A DNA stretch of 64,000 nucleotides. Origin: Candidatus Sericytochromatia bacterium. Its GTDB lineage: Bacteria > Cyanobacteriota > Sericytochromatia > UBA7694. Shown one piece after another: positions 1 to 6,816 of the stretch. The position numbers and the translations under genes were made by a program. The first letter of the stretch is position 1; every line of letters starts with the position of its first letter. The stretch is from the NCBI GenBank assembly GCA_018780035.1, contig JADMKE010000028.1, positions 3,859-67,858 on the forward strand. The letters run 5' to 3'. Under the pieces are notes generated by a model, which did no database searches, was not told where the DNA came from, and worked only from the letters and a program-made list of their open reading frames with translations.

Positions 1-9
1 TTTCTGCAT
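1..9 (-). CDS. Possible start of a leftward gene cut by the window edge
   Basis: Only the first three codons (ATG CAG AAA, minus strand) are visible. They follow an AAAGGA purine stretch about 11 bases upstream, and the short minus-strand ORF before it stops at 17-19. Nothing can be said of the product; the call rests only on the start context. Confidence 0.2.
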
Positions 10-120
10 GGCTTCACTATTCCTTTGCTTTGATTTGCGGTTGCCCGCAAGCGCAGCGCTGCTGATCCCAGTGCCGCGTTTGTGGGCCACAGGCTGACCG
101 GCCTGTGAGCGGGCCTGAAC

Positions 121-417
121 TTAACTCATCAGGCGGTAAACGAGTTGGCGCTTGAATTCGGTGACAACTTCTTTTGGCGCGTCCAGCTGTTCGAATGTTC
201 GAATGAGCCCTGTGATGCAAAGAGTCAACTCTGAAGCCGTAACGCTACCTCTTGCCTTAAACTCTGCGTGAGGCTCAATCTCTACCCCCCCCTCAACCCC
301 TTTCATCTTGGTAATCACCTGCAGATTCAGCTCTGCAACGCGCGTGATTTCTTCTCCTGGGGCGGGGGTTTTGGGTTGTCCTTTCTTGATTTCCGATTCC
401 AAAGTGATTGTTTCCAT
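121..417 (-). CDS. Small hypothetical protein of the mobile element (98 aa)
   Basis: The open frame is longer, but the start at 417 is chosen because GGAGG lies 8 bases upstream of this ATG and nothing comparable precedes the upstream codons. The product is about 98 residues, acidic at the N-terminus (METITLESEIKKG), with no signal peptide, membrane segment or cysteines. The C-terminal half looks helical. It is the first leftward gene after the tRNA-Thr and may belong to the element's late or accessory genes. I do not recognise the family. Confidence 0.55.
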   Translation of the reverse strand: METITLESEIKKGQPKTPAPGEEITRVAELNLQVITKMKGVEGGVEIEPHAEFKARGSVTASELTLCITGLIRTFEQLDAPKEVVTEFKRQLVYRLMS

Positions 418-660
418 AGATCCTCCAAAGTTTTTGTGTGCCGGAGGCCTCCGGCGGGGCCCTGGTAAACAGCGGAATCCGCCCCAGAGCGACATGGTTT
501 ATTCCCCGCAGATCCCCACCGGCCAAAGCGTCCTCTGGCCAGCGTTGCCGTCAACCGTGATTCCAAAACCCGGCAGGCTGCGGCCCCCCCCCAGTCCGCT
601 GGTCAATGCCGCGACAGCCAAAACAGGCACGGTCTCAACTGGGGGGAGTTTTGTGGATAG

Positions 661-733
661 TGCCCCCTGCAGGAGTCGAACCCGCAACCAACTCTTTACA
701 AAAGAGCTGCTCTACCAATTGAGCTAAAAGGGC
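661..733 (-). tRNA. tRNA-Thr (anticodon UGU)
   Basis: The minus strand folds into a complete 73-base cloverleaf. The acceptor stem GCCCTTT pairs with AGGGGGC (two G-T pairs), the D arm is GCTC/GAGC, the anticodon stem is GCTCT/AGAGT with loop TTTGTAA (anticodon TGT, threonine), and the T arm is GCGGG-TTCGACT-CCTGC with discriminator A. No CCA is encoded. A terminator-like hairpin lies directly upstream. The gene is within the presumed mobile element, so it may be a phage-carried tRNA; a chromosomal copy cannot be excluded because the left element end is unseen. Confidence 0.93.
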
Positions 734-763
734 AAAAGAAAGCCCCGCCATTGCTGGCAGGGC
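734..763 (-). terminator. Rho-independent terminator, minus strand
   Basis: On the minus strand GCCCTGCCA pairs with TGGCGGGGC around a GCAA tetraloop (9 pairs, one G-T) and is followed by TTTCTTTT. It ends one base before the tRNA-Thr, so it would stop leftward transcription coming from the toxin-antitoxin side or shape the tRNA precursor leader. Confidence 0.7.
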
Positions 764-793
764 CTGAATTGAATAGTGAGCGGAAGCAGAACT

Positions 794-861
794 GAATCTT
801 GGAGATTCTGTCCGCCACGGGGTTAACCGCAGCAGGAAGGGCTGAGAGAAGGGTCAGCCCT
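794..861. other. Two further hairpins in the gap before tRNA-Thr
   Basis: GAATCT-TGG-AGATTC (794-808) is a perfect 6-bp hairpin. AGGGCTGA and TCAGCCCT (838-861) form a perfect 8-bp inverted repeat with an 8-base spacer. Neither is followed by a T run, so they do not look like terminators. With the two flanking terminators they make the 734-900 gap unusually structured. No ORF is supported here. Confidence 0.5.
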
Positions 862-877
862 CGCTGTTGAGGTCAAT

Positions 878-899
878 GAAAAAGCCCCCTGGTGGGGGC
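878..899 (-). terminator. Rho-independent terminator after the toxin gene
   Basis: On the minus strand GCCCCC pairs with GGGGGC around a 4-base loop and is followed by TTTTTC. It lies 24 bases beyond the stop of the VapC45-like toxin and would end that operon. Confidence 0.75.
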
Positions 900-922
900 G
901 GATATATTGAAAGATCTATACT

Positions 923-1321
923 TTAATCTTTGGTTGCGTAGAGTTCAACATTGCCACTTTTGGTGACCTTGGCAATAAATGGCCTTTTCTGCTTTTTTAG
1001 GATTCGATTGATTTTAGGAAGTGCTTTTTTAAATGCTTCAGCGATGTCCGGGCCAGATGACGATCCGCTTGTATAAACAAATACGGCATTATTGGCCTCA
1101 GTCAAAGAAAGATATTCGTCTTTGCGTCTGCGGATATTTTGGTCTTTGGTGAGTACAACCCAGCCGTTTTTTCCGGTTTCAGGAAGCCATTCGTGGTCTG
1201 GCGTGTCTTGATCAAAATGATCATCCAGACAGGTGTAAGATTCACCTTCCTCTTCCAGCATTTTGGCAACGTATTTTTTTCCTAAACAGCGGTCTAGAAA
1301 AAACGTGTATTCATGCGGCAC
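923..1321 (-). CDS. VapC45-like PIN-type toxin of a toxin-antitoxin pair
   Basis: The 132-residue protein has the features of the VapC45 PIN-like family: an N-terminal FFLDRCLGKK segment with an early aspartate, a central DTPDHEWL stretch, and WVVLTKDQNIRRRKDE, matching the usual PIN block where an acidic residue follows 'VLTxD'. PIN proteins of TA systems are RNases. The start is GTG at 1321, and the first codons overlap the end of the upstream antitoxin gene by 11 bases, so the two are translationally coupled. A terminator follows the stop. The family is assigned from motifs and the partner gene; no direct search was possible. Confidence 0.75.
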   Translation of the reverse strand: MPHEYTFFLDRCLGKKYVAKMLEEEGESYTCLDDHFDQDTPDHEWLPETGKNGWVVLTKDQNIRRRKDEYLSLTEANNAVFVYTSGSSSGPDIAEAFKKALPKINRILKKQKRPFIAKVTKSGNVELYATKD

Positions 1322-1997
1322 TGATAACGGCTTCTAGCTTTTTTTTGTCTATTTCAAAATCTTCAGCAATGGAATCAAGCGATTCTCCGGCCTCAACACG
1401 ATCAATAATTTCATCAACCGGAACTCCGGTTCCATTTACCAGGCGTCGACCAAAGGCTACGCTGAAATCAATAACAAACAAGTTCTCTTTTTCATTTGCC
1501 TGTATTTCAGCCATGCCAGGGGTGGGAAAGGGGAAAAGGCGCGCTGGGATCCCCTTATCGTCACGGGTAATTCTGGATAAATAACCTGTAAGTATGGGTC
1601 TTAAGGCTATTTGTCCCTGCCTATTTACACTGATAAGGCTATTGCACTCATTGATAAAGATATCCAAGCCATCAGTTAAAAGGTCATACTCAGCCAGCGG
1701 ATGATTAACGCCATATTTCTCGGAAAGATGTTGCAGGGCTGGGCGGATATTGTGCATCGGCACGTTGTGAGCCTTCCTGATTGCAGAAAGCACATGGGCC
1801 TCAATCAGGTTGATAAAAGACATCGTTTTGGTTTTGGAGTCTGCAATTAAGATGAGTGGTTCCGAAAACCTTTTTTCACCCGCCCTGGTTTTATAGCTTC
1901 TTCCCAATACCCAGGATCGCAGTGTTGCCGGTTGAATATGAAGATATGCCGCCACTTCAGGGATTGAGTATATGGGATTATATCGTCTGTCAGTCAT
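1311..1997 (-). CDS. VapB45-like antitoxin, HTH plus DUF433 domain
   Basis: This 228-residue protein begins with a MerR-like HTH segment (IPEVAAYLHIQPATLRSWV, about residues 11-29). It ends with a DUF433 module of the kind PVDEIIDRVEAGESLDSIAEDF (about residues 190-215), also an HTH fold. This architecture with a following PIN-like gene is that of VapB45/VapC45 known from Mycobacterium. The antitoxin should neutralise the toxin and repress the operon. The ATG at 1997 has GTGAGG about 10 bases upstream. A palindrome lies 16 bases before the start (2013-2035), a probable self-regulation site. Confidence 0.75.
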   Translation of the reverse strand: MTDRRYNPIYSIPEVAAYLHIQPATLRSWVLGRSYKTRAGEKRFSEPLILIADSKTKTMSFINLIEAHVLSAIRKAHNVPMHNIRPALQHLSEKYGVNHPLAEYDLLTDGLDIFINECNSLISVNRQGQIALRPILTGYLSRITRDDKGIPARLFPFPTPGMAEIQANEKENLFVIDFSVAFGRRLVNGTGVPVDEIIDRVEAGESLDSIAEDFEIDKKKLEAVISAA

Positions 1998-2012
1998 ATA
2001 CCAACCTCACTT

Positions 2013-2035
2013 TTGTAGATATCCTCATTCTACAA
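2013..2035. promoter_or_regulatory. Palindromic operator candidate upstream of the antitoxin
   Basis: TTGTAGA and TCTACAA form a perfect 7-bp inverted repeat separated by 9 bases, immediately upstream of the VapB45-like gene. Antitoxins with HTH domains usually bind such sites. Binding itself is inference. Confidence 0.5.
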
Positions 2036-2196
2036 CGATTCCAAACAGACCCCAATAAACAAGCCAAAATTAAGCACTCACTGAGTCATAGTGCTAACAA
2101 GATACTGCCAGTCGCGCCATGACTCACAGCGCATAACGAGCCCCCGCTTCTCTCTCCCTCGCCCGTTCGCTACAATGAAGCAGAGGTGAATTTAAT

Positions 2197-2631
2197 ATGA
2201 AAAAATTACTGCTGGCTTCGATCCTGTCTTTGGCGTTGGTATTGCCTGCTGCGGCAAAAATAGTTGATATCAAAGCAATTGCCGGGAAGACCCCCGCCCA
2301 GGTCGAAAAAGTCTTGGGTAAGGCCGATGGAAAAGAAAATGTTCGGCCATCGGGAACCGGCTGCAACCCCTGCCCCAAAATGCTTTATAAAAAGGGTAAA
2401 TTTGAGGTTGTTTATATCAAAGGTTTGGCAGACTGGATCACCGTGAACGAACTCACAAACCTTCGCTTTGGCAAAGCTGTGCTATCCGAGTTTGGTTTGA
2501 CTGCTGGTAATCCGGGCAGCCAGGATGACACAGGAATGCGCTGGGATAAATTTGGCGGGTTCTTGTCTATCAGTCTGTTCGGGTATGACGGCAAGGCCGA
2601 TTATATTTACTTCAAAACAAAGACCAAATAA
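2197..2631 (+). CDS. Exported hypothetical protein (144 aa)
   Basis: The N-terminus is a clear signal peptide: MKK, a hydrophobic core (LLLASILSLALVLP) and an AAA-K cleavage context near residue 20. The mature part is about 120 residues, mixed alpha/beta, with a CNPCPKM cysteine pair near residue 55 that could form a disulfide. The segment AIAGKTPAQVEKVLGKAD resembles the opening of small exported domains in which a helix precedes 'GKP', but I cannot name a family. GAGGTG sits 9 bases upstream of the ATG. A strong bidirectional terminator follows. It is a single-gene unit inside the element, probably an accessory gene. Confidence 0.7.
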   Translation: MKKLLLASILSLALVLPAAAKIVDIKAIAGKTPAQVEKVLGKADGKENVRPSGTGCNPCPKMLYKKGKFEVVYIKGLADWITVNELTNLRFGKAVLSEFGLTAGNPGSQDDTGMRWDKFGGFLSISLFGYDGKADYIYFKTKTK

Positions 2632-2647
2632 GAGGTGATCCAAATAG

Positions 2648-2672
2648 AAAAAGGCCCATCTGGGCCTTTTTT
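2648..2672. terminator. Bidirectional Rho-independent terminator
   Basis: AAAAAGGCCCA and TGGGCCTTTTT pair perfectly around a two-base spacer (in practice a somewhat larger loop), with A/T runs on both sides. It lies between the converging genes 2197-2631 and 2690-3778. Confidence 0.85.
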
Positions 2673-2689
2673 ATCGAACGAATCAATCT

Positions 2690-3778
2690 CTACTGGGTGA
2701 CTTCAATAACCTCATTGTGTCTGATGTGGAAGTACATATTCACGAGTTCATAGGCTCCGAACTGGTTCTTGGTTCTGAATTGAGCCCTCACACCCCAGCA
2801 AGGCAGGCCGTCTTTTGCTTTTGTCGGAACGACTTTCCACCACTCTTCATCTTTGGTGCTGTCGGGATCTGGCAAGTTGGCTTTCATCCAGTTTTTAACA
2901 GCCTTCACAGAGCCGTCCCAAGCGCTATTTTCCGGCTTCTCACCCGCGACTTCCAACACTTTCTTTGCTTCGCTTGCGGCCCTGACTTGCTCAGCCAACT
3001 CATCCTGAGACTGGCTTTTGAGGCTGTCCAGATGCGTATTCTGAGGGTCGGCAGCCTTTAACTTTTTGTGGGTCTCAATGACTGCTGCATAGCTCTTTGC
3101 ATCGAACTGCTTTTTACCCTCAGATACCAAAGCCGCAATTGATTGTTCTTTCTGGGCTTTAGCCTGTTCTCGTTGAGCCTTGGCCTGTTCCTGCTGGATC
3201 TTGGCCTGCATTTCATCGAAAGCCTTCTTTACCTCCTTCGAGGCACGTCCTGAACTCACAGATTGCTGAAGCATTGTTAAAGCCAAATGAGGATTTTCTT
3301 TCATGATGCGCAAGCCGTATTCGCCAGCTGACTCCATGTATTTACTCTCAGCCTCGGGCGGTAGCGGCTTTATGCTTCTGGCTGCATCCAGGGATTTATA
3401 GGCCACCTCAGGGCTTGTGGCTGTCATGCCCTGGCTTAACACGCTGTTGTACTTTTCTTCTTGCGCTTTTTGCTCTTGCGCCTGCAGGGCCACAAGTTGT
3501 CTTGTTTTCTGGTCTTCCCCATCGAGCACGGAAAGAGGTCCGAGTATTATAAGCAAAACAAAGGCGATTGCCACCCTATGAAGAATTGGGATTTCCTGTT
3601 TGATGATTTTGGCGAGCCTGCGTATATTCACTGGCATCATAATAGCGGCTGCGATACAGGCGAAAATAAACGCCCTCCAGGAAAACGACGGGATTGCTGA
3701 AATAGCGAAGGCAGCAAAAATAGCTGTACCTATTCCGAGGTAGTCTAGAACATTGATTTTCGCTTTTACTTCAGACAT
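2690..3778 (-). CDS. Membrane-anchored coiled-coil protein (362 aa), function unknown
   Basis: The start at 3778 is preferred to the track start because AGGGGTG lies about 7 bases upstream of that ATG. Residues about 12-30, 33-50 and 66-85 are hydrophobic and predict three N-terminal membrane helices. A long Gln/Glu/Lys/Ala-rich stretch (about residues 200-240, repeats of KAQREQ type) is a likely coiled coil, preceded by TPR-like helices. The C-terminus (about 280-362) is globular with WWKVVPTK and CWGVRAQFRTKN segments and may be an extracytoplasmic domain. No enzyme motif is visible. It is a single gene converging on the exported protein. Confidence 0.7.
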   Translation of the reverse strand: MSEVKAKINVLDYLGIGTAIFAAFAISAIPSFSWRAFIFACIAAAIMMPVNIRRLAKIIKQEIPILHRVAIAFVLLIILGPLSVLDGEDQKTRQLVALQAQEQKAQEEKYNSVLSQGMTATSPEVAYKSLDAARSIKPLPPEAESKYMESAGEYGLRIMKENPHLALTMLQQSVSSGRASKEVKKAFDEMQAKIQQEQAKAQREQAKAQKEQSIAALVSEGKKQFDAKSYAAVIETHKKLKAADPQNTHLDSLKSQSQDELAEQVRAASEAKKVLEVAGEKPENSAWDGSVKAVKNWMKANLPDPDSTKDEEWWKVVPTKAKDGLPCWGVRAQFRTKNQFGAYELVNMYFHIRHNEVIEVTQ

Positions 3779-3955
3779 ACAGCACCCCTTAAATGTTTCA
3801 AGGAATGGTATCACGCCCCAATAAAAAAGCAAATTATGACAATTTCGCTACACTTGGGAAAGGATTAAAATATAACCCCAAAAGGGGCTCGCCAGGGCCT
3901 ACTATGCCCCATTCAGTCCTGGCTGATTGTCAATGTACACTTGCTACAAAATGCA

Positions 3956-3985
3956 GCATAGAGAGCCCTCAAAGGCGCTCTATGC
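3956..3985. repeat. Inverted repeat before the 3998 gene
   Basis: GCATAGAG and CTCTATGC are perfect 8-base arms 14 bases apart, ending 12 bases before the ATG at 3998. The position suits an operator or a structured leader; a terminator is less likely because no T run follows. Confidence 0.45.
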
Positions 3986-3997
3986 TATACTCTGGGG

Positions 3998-4666
3998 ATG
4001 GAAAACGAAGTCGTCACAGTCATAATTGAAAGCATCAAAGTAGCTGCACCTCTGTGCGCCGTTTTGATGAGTTATTTTGTTTGGAGAGAGCAAAAGAGGC
4101 ATCAGATTGAGCAGGCCACCACAAATGCTCAAACCCAAAAAGACATTGCTCAATTGAACGCCGAAAACAATGCAGGCCTGAAAGAGCGTGAATTTGAGTT
4201 GAAATTTTATGAGGAGCTGATTAAGCTCCGTCTTAGCGATTACAATGCTGCCAAAAAAATCATTGCCAATCTTTTGGTGGCCAGACAGACTTTTGGCTTT
4301 GCGGAGCTGGATGAAATGATCCAGGCTCTGAATGAAGGGTTGAATCAGGTCTTTTCCCTTGATCAGGAGACTTTTGAAGTCTGGCAAGACACGGCCGCTG
4401 TCTTGATTAAGCTCCACGCAAAAGCCATAGAAGCAAAGGATAGAGACGAATTTGTCTTGAAAAAAAGGGAAGATATTCAATTTTATTTGTCCTATGTGAT
4501 GTCCTGTATTAATCACGGCGCTTTATCCCTAAATAATCTTGATAAATTAAGGAAAGACACAGGGATGCGACTAAAATCCATTGAAAAACAGGGTAAAGAA
4601 AAGAAGTTCTTAAACCCAAATATGGTCCACATTTGGGAAGAAATTGAAAAGTCGCAATCAAAGTAG
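3998..4666 (+). CDS. Single-pass membrane protein with coiled coil (222 aa), unknown function
   Basis: Residues about 7-27 form one hydrophobic segment (IIESIKVAAPLCAVLMSYFVW), followed by a charged, Gln/Asn-rich helical region (about 30-75) suited to a coiled coil. The remainder is mostly helical and charged. No catalytic motif is seen. GGGG lies just before the ATG, and an 8-bp inverted repeat lies upstream. The next gene on the other strand (4675-4833) encodes another short protein with one membrane helix and a charged tail, so the two may be related accessory membrane proteins of the element. Confidence 0.65.
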   Translation: MENEVVTVIIESIKVAAPLCAVLMSYFVWREQKRHQIEQATTNAQTQKDIAQLNAENNAGLKEREFELKFYEELIKLRLSDYNAAKKIIANLLVARQTFGFAELDEMIQALNEGLNQVFSLDQETFEVWQDTAAVLIKLHAKAIEAKDRDEFVLKKREDIQFYLSYVMSCINHGALSLNNLDKLRKDTGMRLKSIEKQGKEKKFLNPNMVHIWEEIEKSQSK

Positions 4667-4674
4667 TCACGACC

Positions 4675-4833
4675 TCATTCTTGCTCCCGTTTCAGCATTT
4701 CTAAGGTTTTTTTATTGGCGGCCTCGGTCTCGCGACTCATACGACGGAAGTCAAAGAAAACAAAGACAGCAAAAGCCAGCGTTAAAACATGTGGGATAGC
4801 TGAAATAATTTCAGTAGTAAGATTTTTAGACAC
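4675..4833 (-). CDS. Small single-pass membrane protein (52 aa), below ORF-track length
   Basis: Read on the minus strand, a GTG start at 4833 is preceded by GAGG with 9 bases between, an ideal ribosome-binding site. The frame runs 52 codons to TGA. The product has a hydrophobic segment (IPHVLTLAFAVFVFF, about residues 13-27) and a charged C-terminal helix (RRMSRETEAANKKTLEML). It resembles small phage membrane proteins. The stop lies 8 bases beyond the end of the converging 3998 gene. Function is unknown. Confidence 0.55.
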   Translation of the reverse strand: MSKNLTTEIISAIPHVLTLAFAVFVFFDFRRMSRETEAANKKTLEMLKREQE

Positions 4834-4917
4834 AAAAATAGACCTCACAACGCCGTAGCGGTATTAGGTCACATCAATGGGGTTGTTACGCACGAAGCAG
4901 AAAGCGGCGCGGGCTGA

Positions 4918-5286
4918 CTATCTTTGGAGACGCTTGATTACTTCAGCTAAAACAGCCTCGTTATTTATGCTGAAGCTGTAATCTGCGACAAAGTGAATAC
5001 CAAAGCTCTCACCAACCTTTTGAACGCTGCTCCAACGCGGGTCTTTTGAGGGATTAAGCAAATTGCTTATCGTCTTCTGACTCACACCAGCTATTTCAGC
5101 AATCCTATCTTGACTGATCGGCTTTTTGCCCGTGTCGGGGTCAGCCGTCTCATTGATAAGACGCTCTAAAAATTCGCGTTCCCAACGGGCCAGTATCACT
5201 TTACTGAGATCCACCTGATTCTCGATTTCGAGTCCAGCATAAATCATACCAAAAGTATCAACTCCATTTCGTGACCATGGACTCAT
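4918..5286 (-). CDS. XRE-family transcriptional repressor of the element
   Basis: The 122-residue protein has a classic HTH in its middle: ISQDRIAEIAGVSQKTISNL (about residues 57-76), followed by a region typical of XRE domains (SVQKVGESFGI). GGAG is 8 bases before the ATG. It is divergent from the element's long rightward operon, and the 140-base gap contains a perfect palindrome plus a third half-site, the layout of a phage repressor/early-operator switch. The N-terminal 50 residues and short C-terminus are not recognised. The role as lysogeny or transfer repressor is inferred from position. Confidence 0.75.
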   Translation of the reverse strand: MSPWSRNGVDTFGMIYAGLEIENQVDLSKVILARWEREFLERLINETADPDTGKKPISQDRIAEIAGVSQKTISNLLNPSKDPRWSSVQKVGESFGIHFVADYSFSINNEAVLAEVIKRLQR

Positions 5287-5321
5287 TCTAGGTTCTCCAT
5301 TTCACAAAGTCAAGTAACAAC

Positions 5322-5384
5322 GTACTGAAAATTTTACAAAAACCCCTTTACTTATCTCAGATATTTCAGTACGATAGTACTGAA
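5322..5384. promoter_or_regulatory. Operator region between repressor and early operon
   Basis: TTCAGTAC-GATA-GTACTGAA (5365-5384) is a perfect 8-bp palindrome. A further half-site GTACTGAA lies at 5322-5329, nearer the repressor gene. The pair of sites in a divergent promoter gap suggests binding by the XRE protein to control both directions. I could not fix the -35 and -10 boxes with certainty. Confidence 0.6.
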
Positions 5385-5426
5385 GATAAATTAATATTTC
5401 CCCAGAAAAATAAAAGGAGCCAAAAA

Positions 5427-5678
5427 ATGAAAATCGAAATCAAACCCCACGCCCAAGAAACCGCCCTCAAACTTCAGAGGCTTCTTGATATGAGCGAGCG
5501 CACTGCGGTAGATCTGAGCAAATACGCAGGCCTTTACCGTGAAGTTGCGGTTACCGCTGGTTTTGTAGGCCCCGCTCGCTCTCATGGCACAACAAAAACA
5601 ACTCGCTTGGTTGCAGACCTCGAAGCCATTGCCGCCAAATTGACTGCAAAATCCACTGCTTGTTATCTGGAGGTTTAG
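5427..5678 (+). CDS. Small hypothetical early-operon protein (83 aa)
   Basis: This is the first gene of the long rightward operon, with AAAAGGAG 8 bases before the ATG. The product is basic, probably helical, with no cysteines or membrane segment. Its first eight codons (MKIEIKPH) and leader are nearly identical to those of the gene at 5805, although the rest differs, so the start region appears to have been duplicated. The next gene begins one base after its stop. Function unknown. Confidence 0.6.
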   Translation: MKIEIKPHAQETALKLQRLLDMSERTAVDLSKYAGLYREVAVTAGFVGPARSHGTTKTTRLVADLEAIAAKLTAKSTACYLEV

Positions 5679-5679
5679 G

Positions 5680-5808
5680 ATGGTTCGGAACTGCAATTGC
5701 GGCGGCCTTCTGAGGCTGTCCGGAATGCTGCTGCGCTGCTTTATGGTCTGCGAAGACTGCGGAATGAGGTCGAGATACAGAAACAAAGAAAGAAAATGGA
5801 AAAAATGA
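5680..5808 (+). CDS. Cysteine-rich micro-ORF (42 aa), below ORF-track length
   Basis: An ATG at 5680 follows GGAGG with 6 bases between, a strong ribosome-binding site located in the end of the previous gene. The 42 codons end in a TGA that overlaps the next ATG (ATGA). The product has C-x-C near the N-terminus, a further Cys near the middle and C-x-x-C (CEDC), so it could be a small zinc-binding peptide, with a basic tail. The alternative is that it only serves translational coupling of the 5805 gene. Confidence 0.5.
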   Translation: MVRNCNCGGLLRLSGMLLRCFMVCEDCGMRSRYRNKERKWKK

Positions 5809-6242
5809 AAATCGAAATCAAACCCCACCCCGACGGCACCTGGGCCGTTGTCGCCCACACAACCAGCGGGAAGGTCCATGACTTCCTGCCGACCAAAGAG
5901 AGGGCAATTGCCTTTGCCAAAGAATTCTACGGCTGTATCAAAATCACAGTCGTAAAGCCCATTCCTGCTACCACCGATGCCCGCTGCCGCTATTACGGCA
6001 CCACGGCCAATCGCTGCACCTGCGATAACTACCGCACGCGCAATGGTGGCAGTTATCTGGACGAAAACGACCGCAATATCTGCAAGCATATCCATCACTA
6101 CCGCTCGCGCCAGCGGGGCGCCCATGGGGCAGTCCCTGCCAAGGTCAGTCTTGAGGCTGCCAAGGTGGCGGTGCAGAATCTTTACGGCAAAGAAGCCGCC
6201 GCCGCTTTTGCCGCAGACGCCGCTCGTTTTCAGCACGCATAG
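5805..6242 (+). CDS. SWIM-type zinc-binding phage protein (145 aa)
   Basis: The ATG at 5805 overlaps the stop of the micro-ORF, and the track's earlier start is rejected because it would read through that gene. An alternative start lies three codons upstream (5796). Residues about 58-95 contain C-x-Y-Y, then C-T-C and, 22 residues later, C-K-H. This is the C-x-C...C-x-H spacing of SWIM zinc fingers, which bind DNA or proteins. The C-terminus is Ala-rich and helical. The first eight residues match the 5427 gene. Its place in an early operon with a Rad52 protein suggests a nucleic-acid role, which is inference. Confidence 0.6.
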   Translation: MKIEIKPHPDGTWAVVAHTTSGKVHDFLPTKERAIAFAKEFYGCIKITVVKPIPATTDARCRYYGTTANRCTCDNYRTRNGGSYLDENDRNICKHIHHYRSRQRGAHGAVPAKVSLEAAKVAVQNLYGKEAAAAFAADAARFQHA

Positions 6243-6254
6243 GGGGAGCCAAAA

Positions 6255-6626
6255 ATGAAAGCCACTTACACCATCCCCGAAAAGTACCAAGCCCTGCTGG
6301 ATCGCCTCGACCAATTTGCAGACAAGCCCAACCCCAGCGACGAAGAGATCCTGGCGCTCAATGCCGAGCTGACCATTGCTCCCGACGACTTTCAGGCTCA
6401 GGCCGACGCCTACTGCGCAGCCATTGCCGACCGGCGGGCACGGGCCGCCTTCTTGCGCGCCGAAGCCCAGCGCCTGGTTGAATTGGCCAAAGACGAAGAG
6501 GGCTTTGCAAGCTATCTTCAGCACCATGTCACCAAGGCCATGCTCAACCAGGCCATGACCAAAGCGAACATTCCGCATTACGAACTCAGTTTCGTGGGCG
6601 GAAGTCGTGTTTTGCAAATTCGTTGA
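6255..6626 (+). CDS. Siphovirus Gp157-like helical protein (123 aa)
   Basis: The protein is helical with a central charged segment (AEAQRLVELAKDEEG) and a C-terminal pattern in which a helix leads to a short strand region (KANIPHYELSFVGG). This is the layout of the Gp157 family found beside phage recombination genes. The match is by pattern only. GGGGGAGCC precedes the ATG, in a leader (GGAGCCAAAAATGAAA) almost the same as that of the 5427 gene. A gap of 190 bases with an inverted repeat follows, so a second promoter may lie there. Confidence 0.5.
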   Translation: MKATYTIPEKYQALLDRLDQFADKPNPSDEEILALNAELTIAPDDFQAQADAYCAAIADRRARAAFLRAEAQRLVELAKDEEGFASYLQHHVTKAMLNQAMTKANIPHYELSFVGGSRVLQIR

Positions 6627-6710
6627 TTGTGTAATTGTCATAAACCAATCTATACACAAGTATTCAGTTTTTGCAACAAAGGTCATTTTTAAAGAATGGC
6701 TCAGTCAAAA

Positions 6711-6735
6711 GTGTCAAGCCCGTAAATTTTGACAC
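6711..6735. promoter_or_regulatory. Inverted repeat in the 6627-6816 gap
   Basis: GTGTCAA and TTGACAC are perfect 7-base arms with an 11-base spacer, and the right arm contains a TTGACA that could act as a -35 box. A good -10 at the right distance was not found. The gap otherwise is AT-rich and holds no supported gene; it separates two blocks of the early operon and probably carries an internal promoter or operator. Confidence 0.4.
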
Positions 6736-6816
6736 CCCAAAAAATCAGATCGTCTCAAACCCGCATTATAAGCGGATCAAAATTTTAACCTATTTTTATA
6801 CAAGAAAGGATACACC

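Noticed and set aside
17-220. 67-codon minus-strand ORF near the left edge
   Set aside because: It begins inside the better supported 121-417 gene and has an Arg/Pro/Cys composition typical of a frame shadow.
499-687. 62-codon minus-strand ORF between tRNA-Thr and the 121-417 gene
   Set aside because: Its upstream part overlaps the tRNA-Thr gene, and the later GTG starts have no ribosome-binding site. The tail is interesting but nothing supports translation.
5391-6686. 431-codon minus-strand ORF over the first early genes
   Set aside because: It is antisense to three genes that have ribosome-binding sites, stop/start overlaps and motif evidence, and it has no start context or domain. It is a shadow of their codon use.
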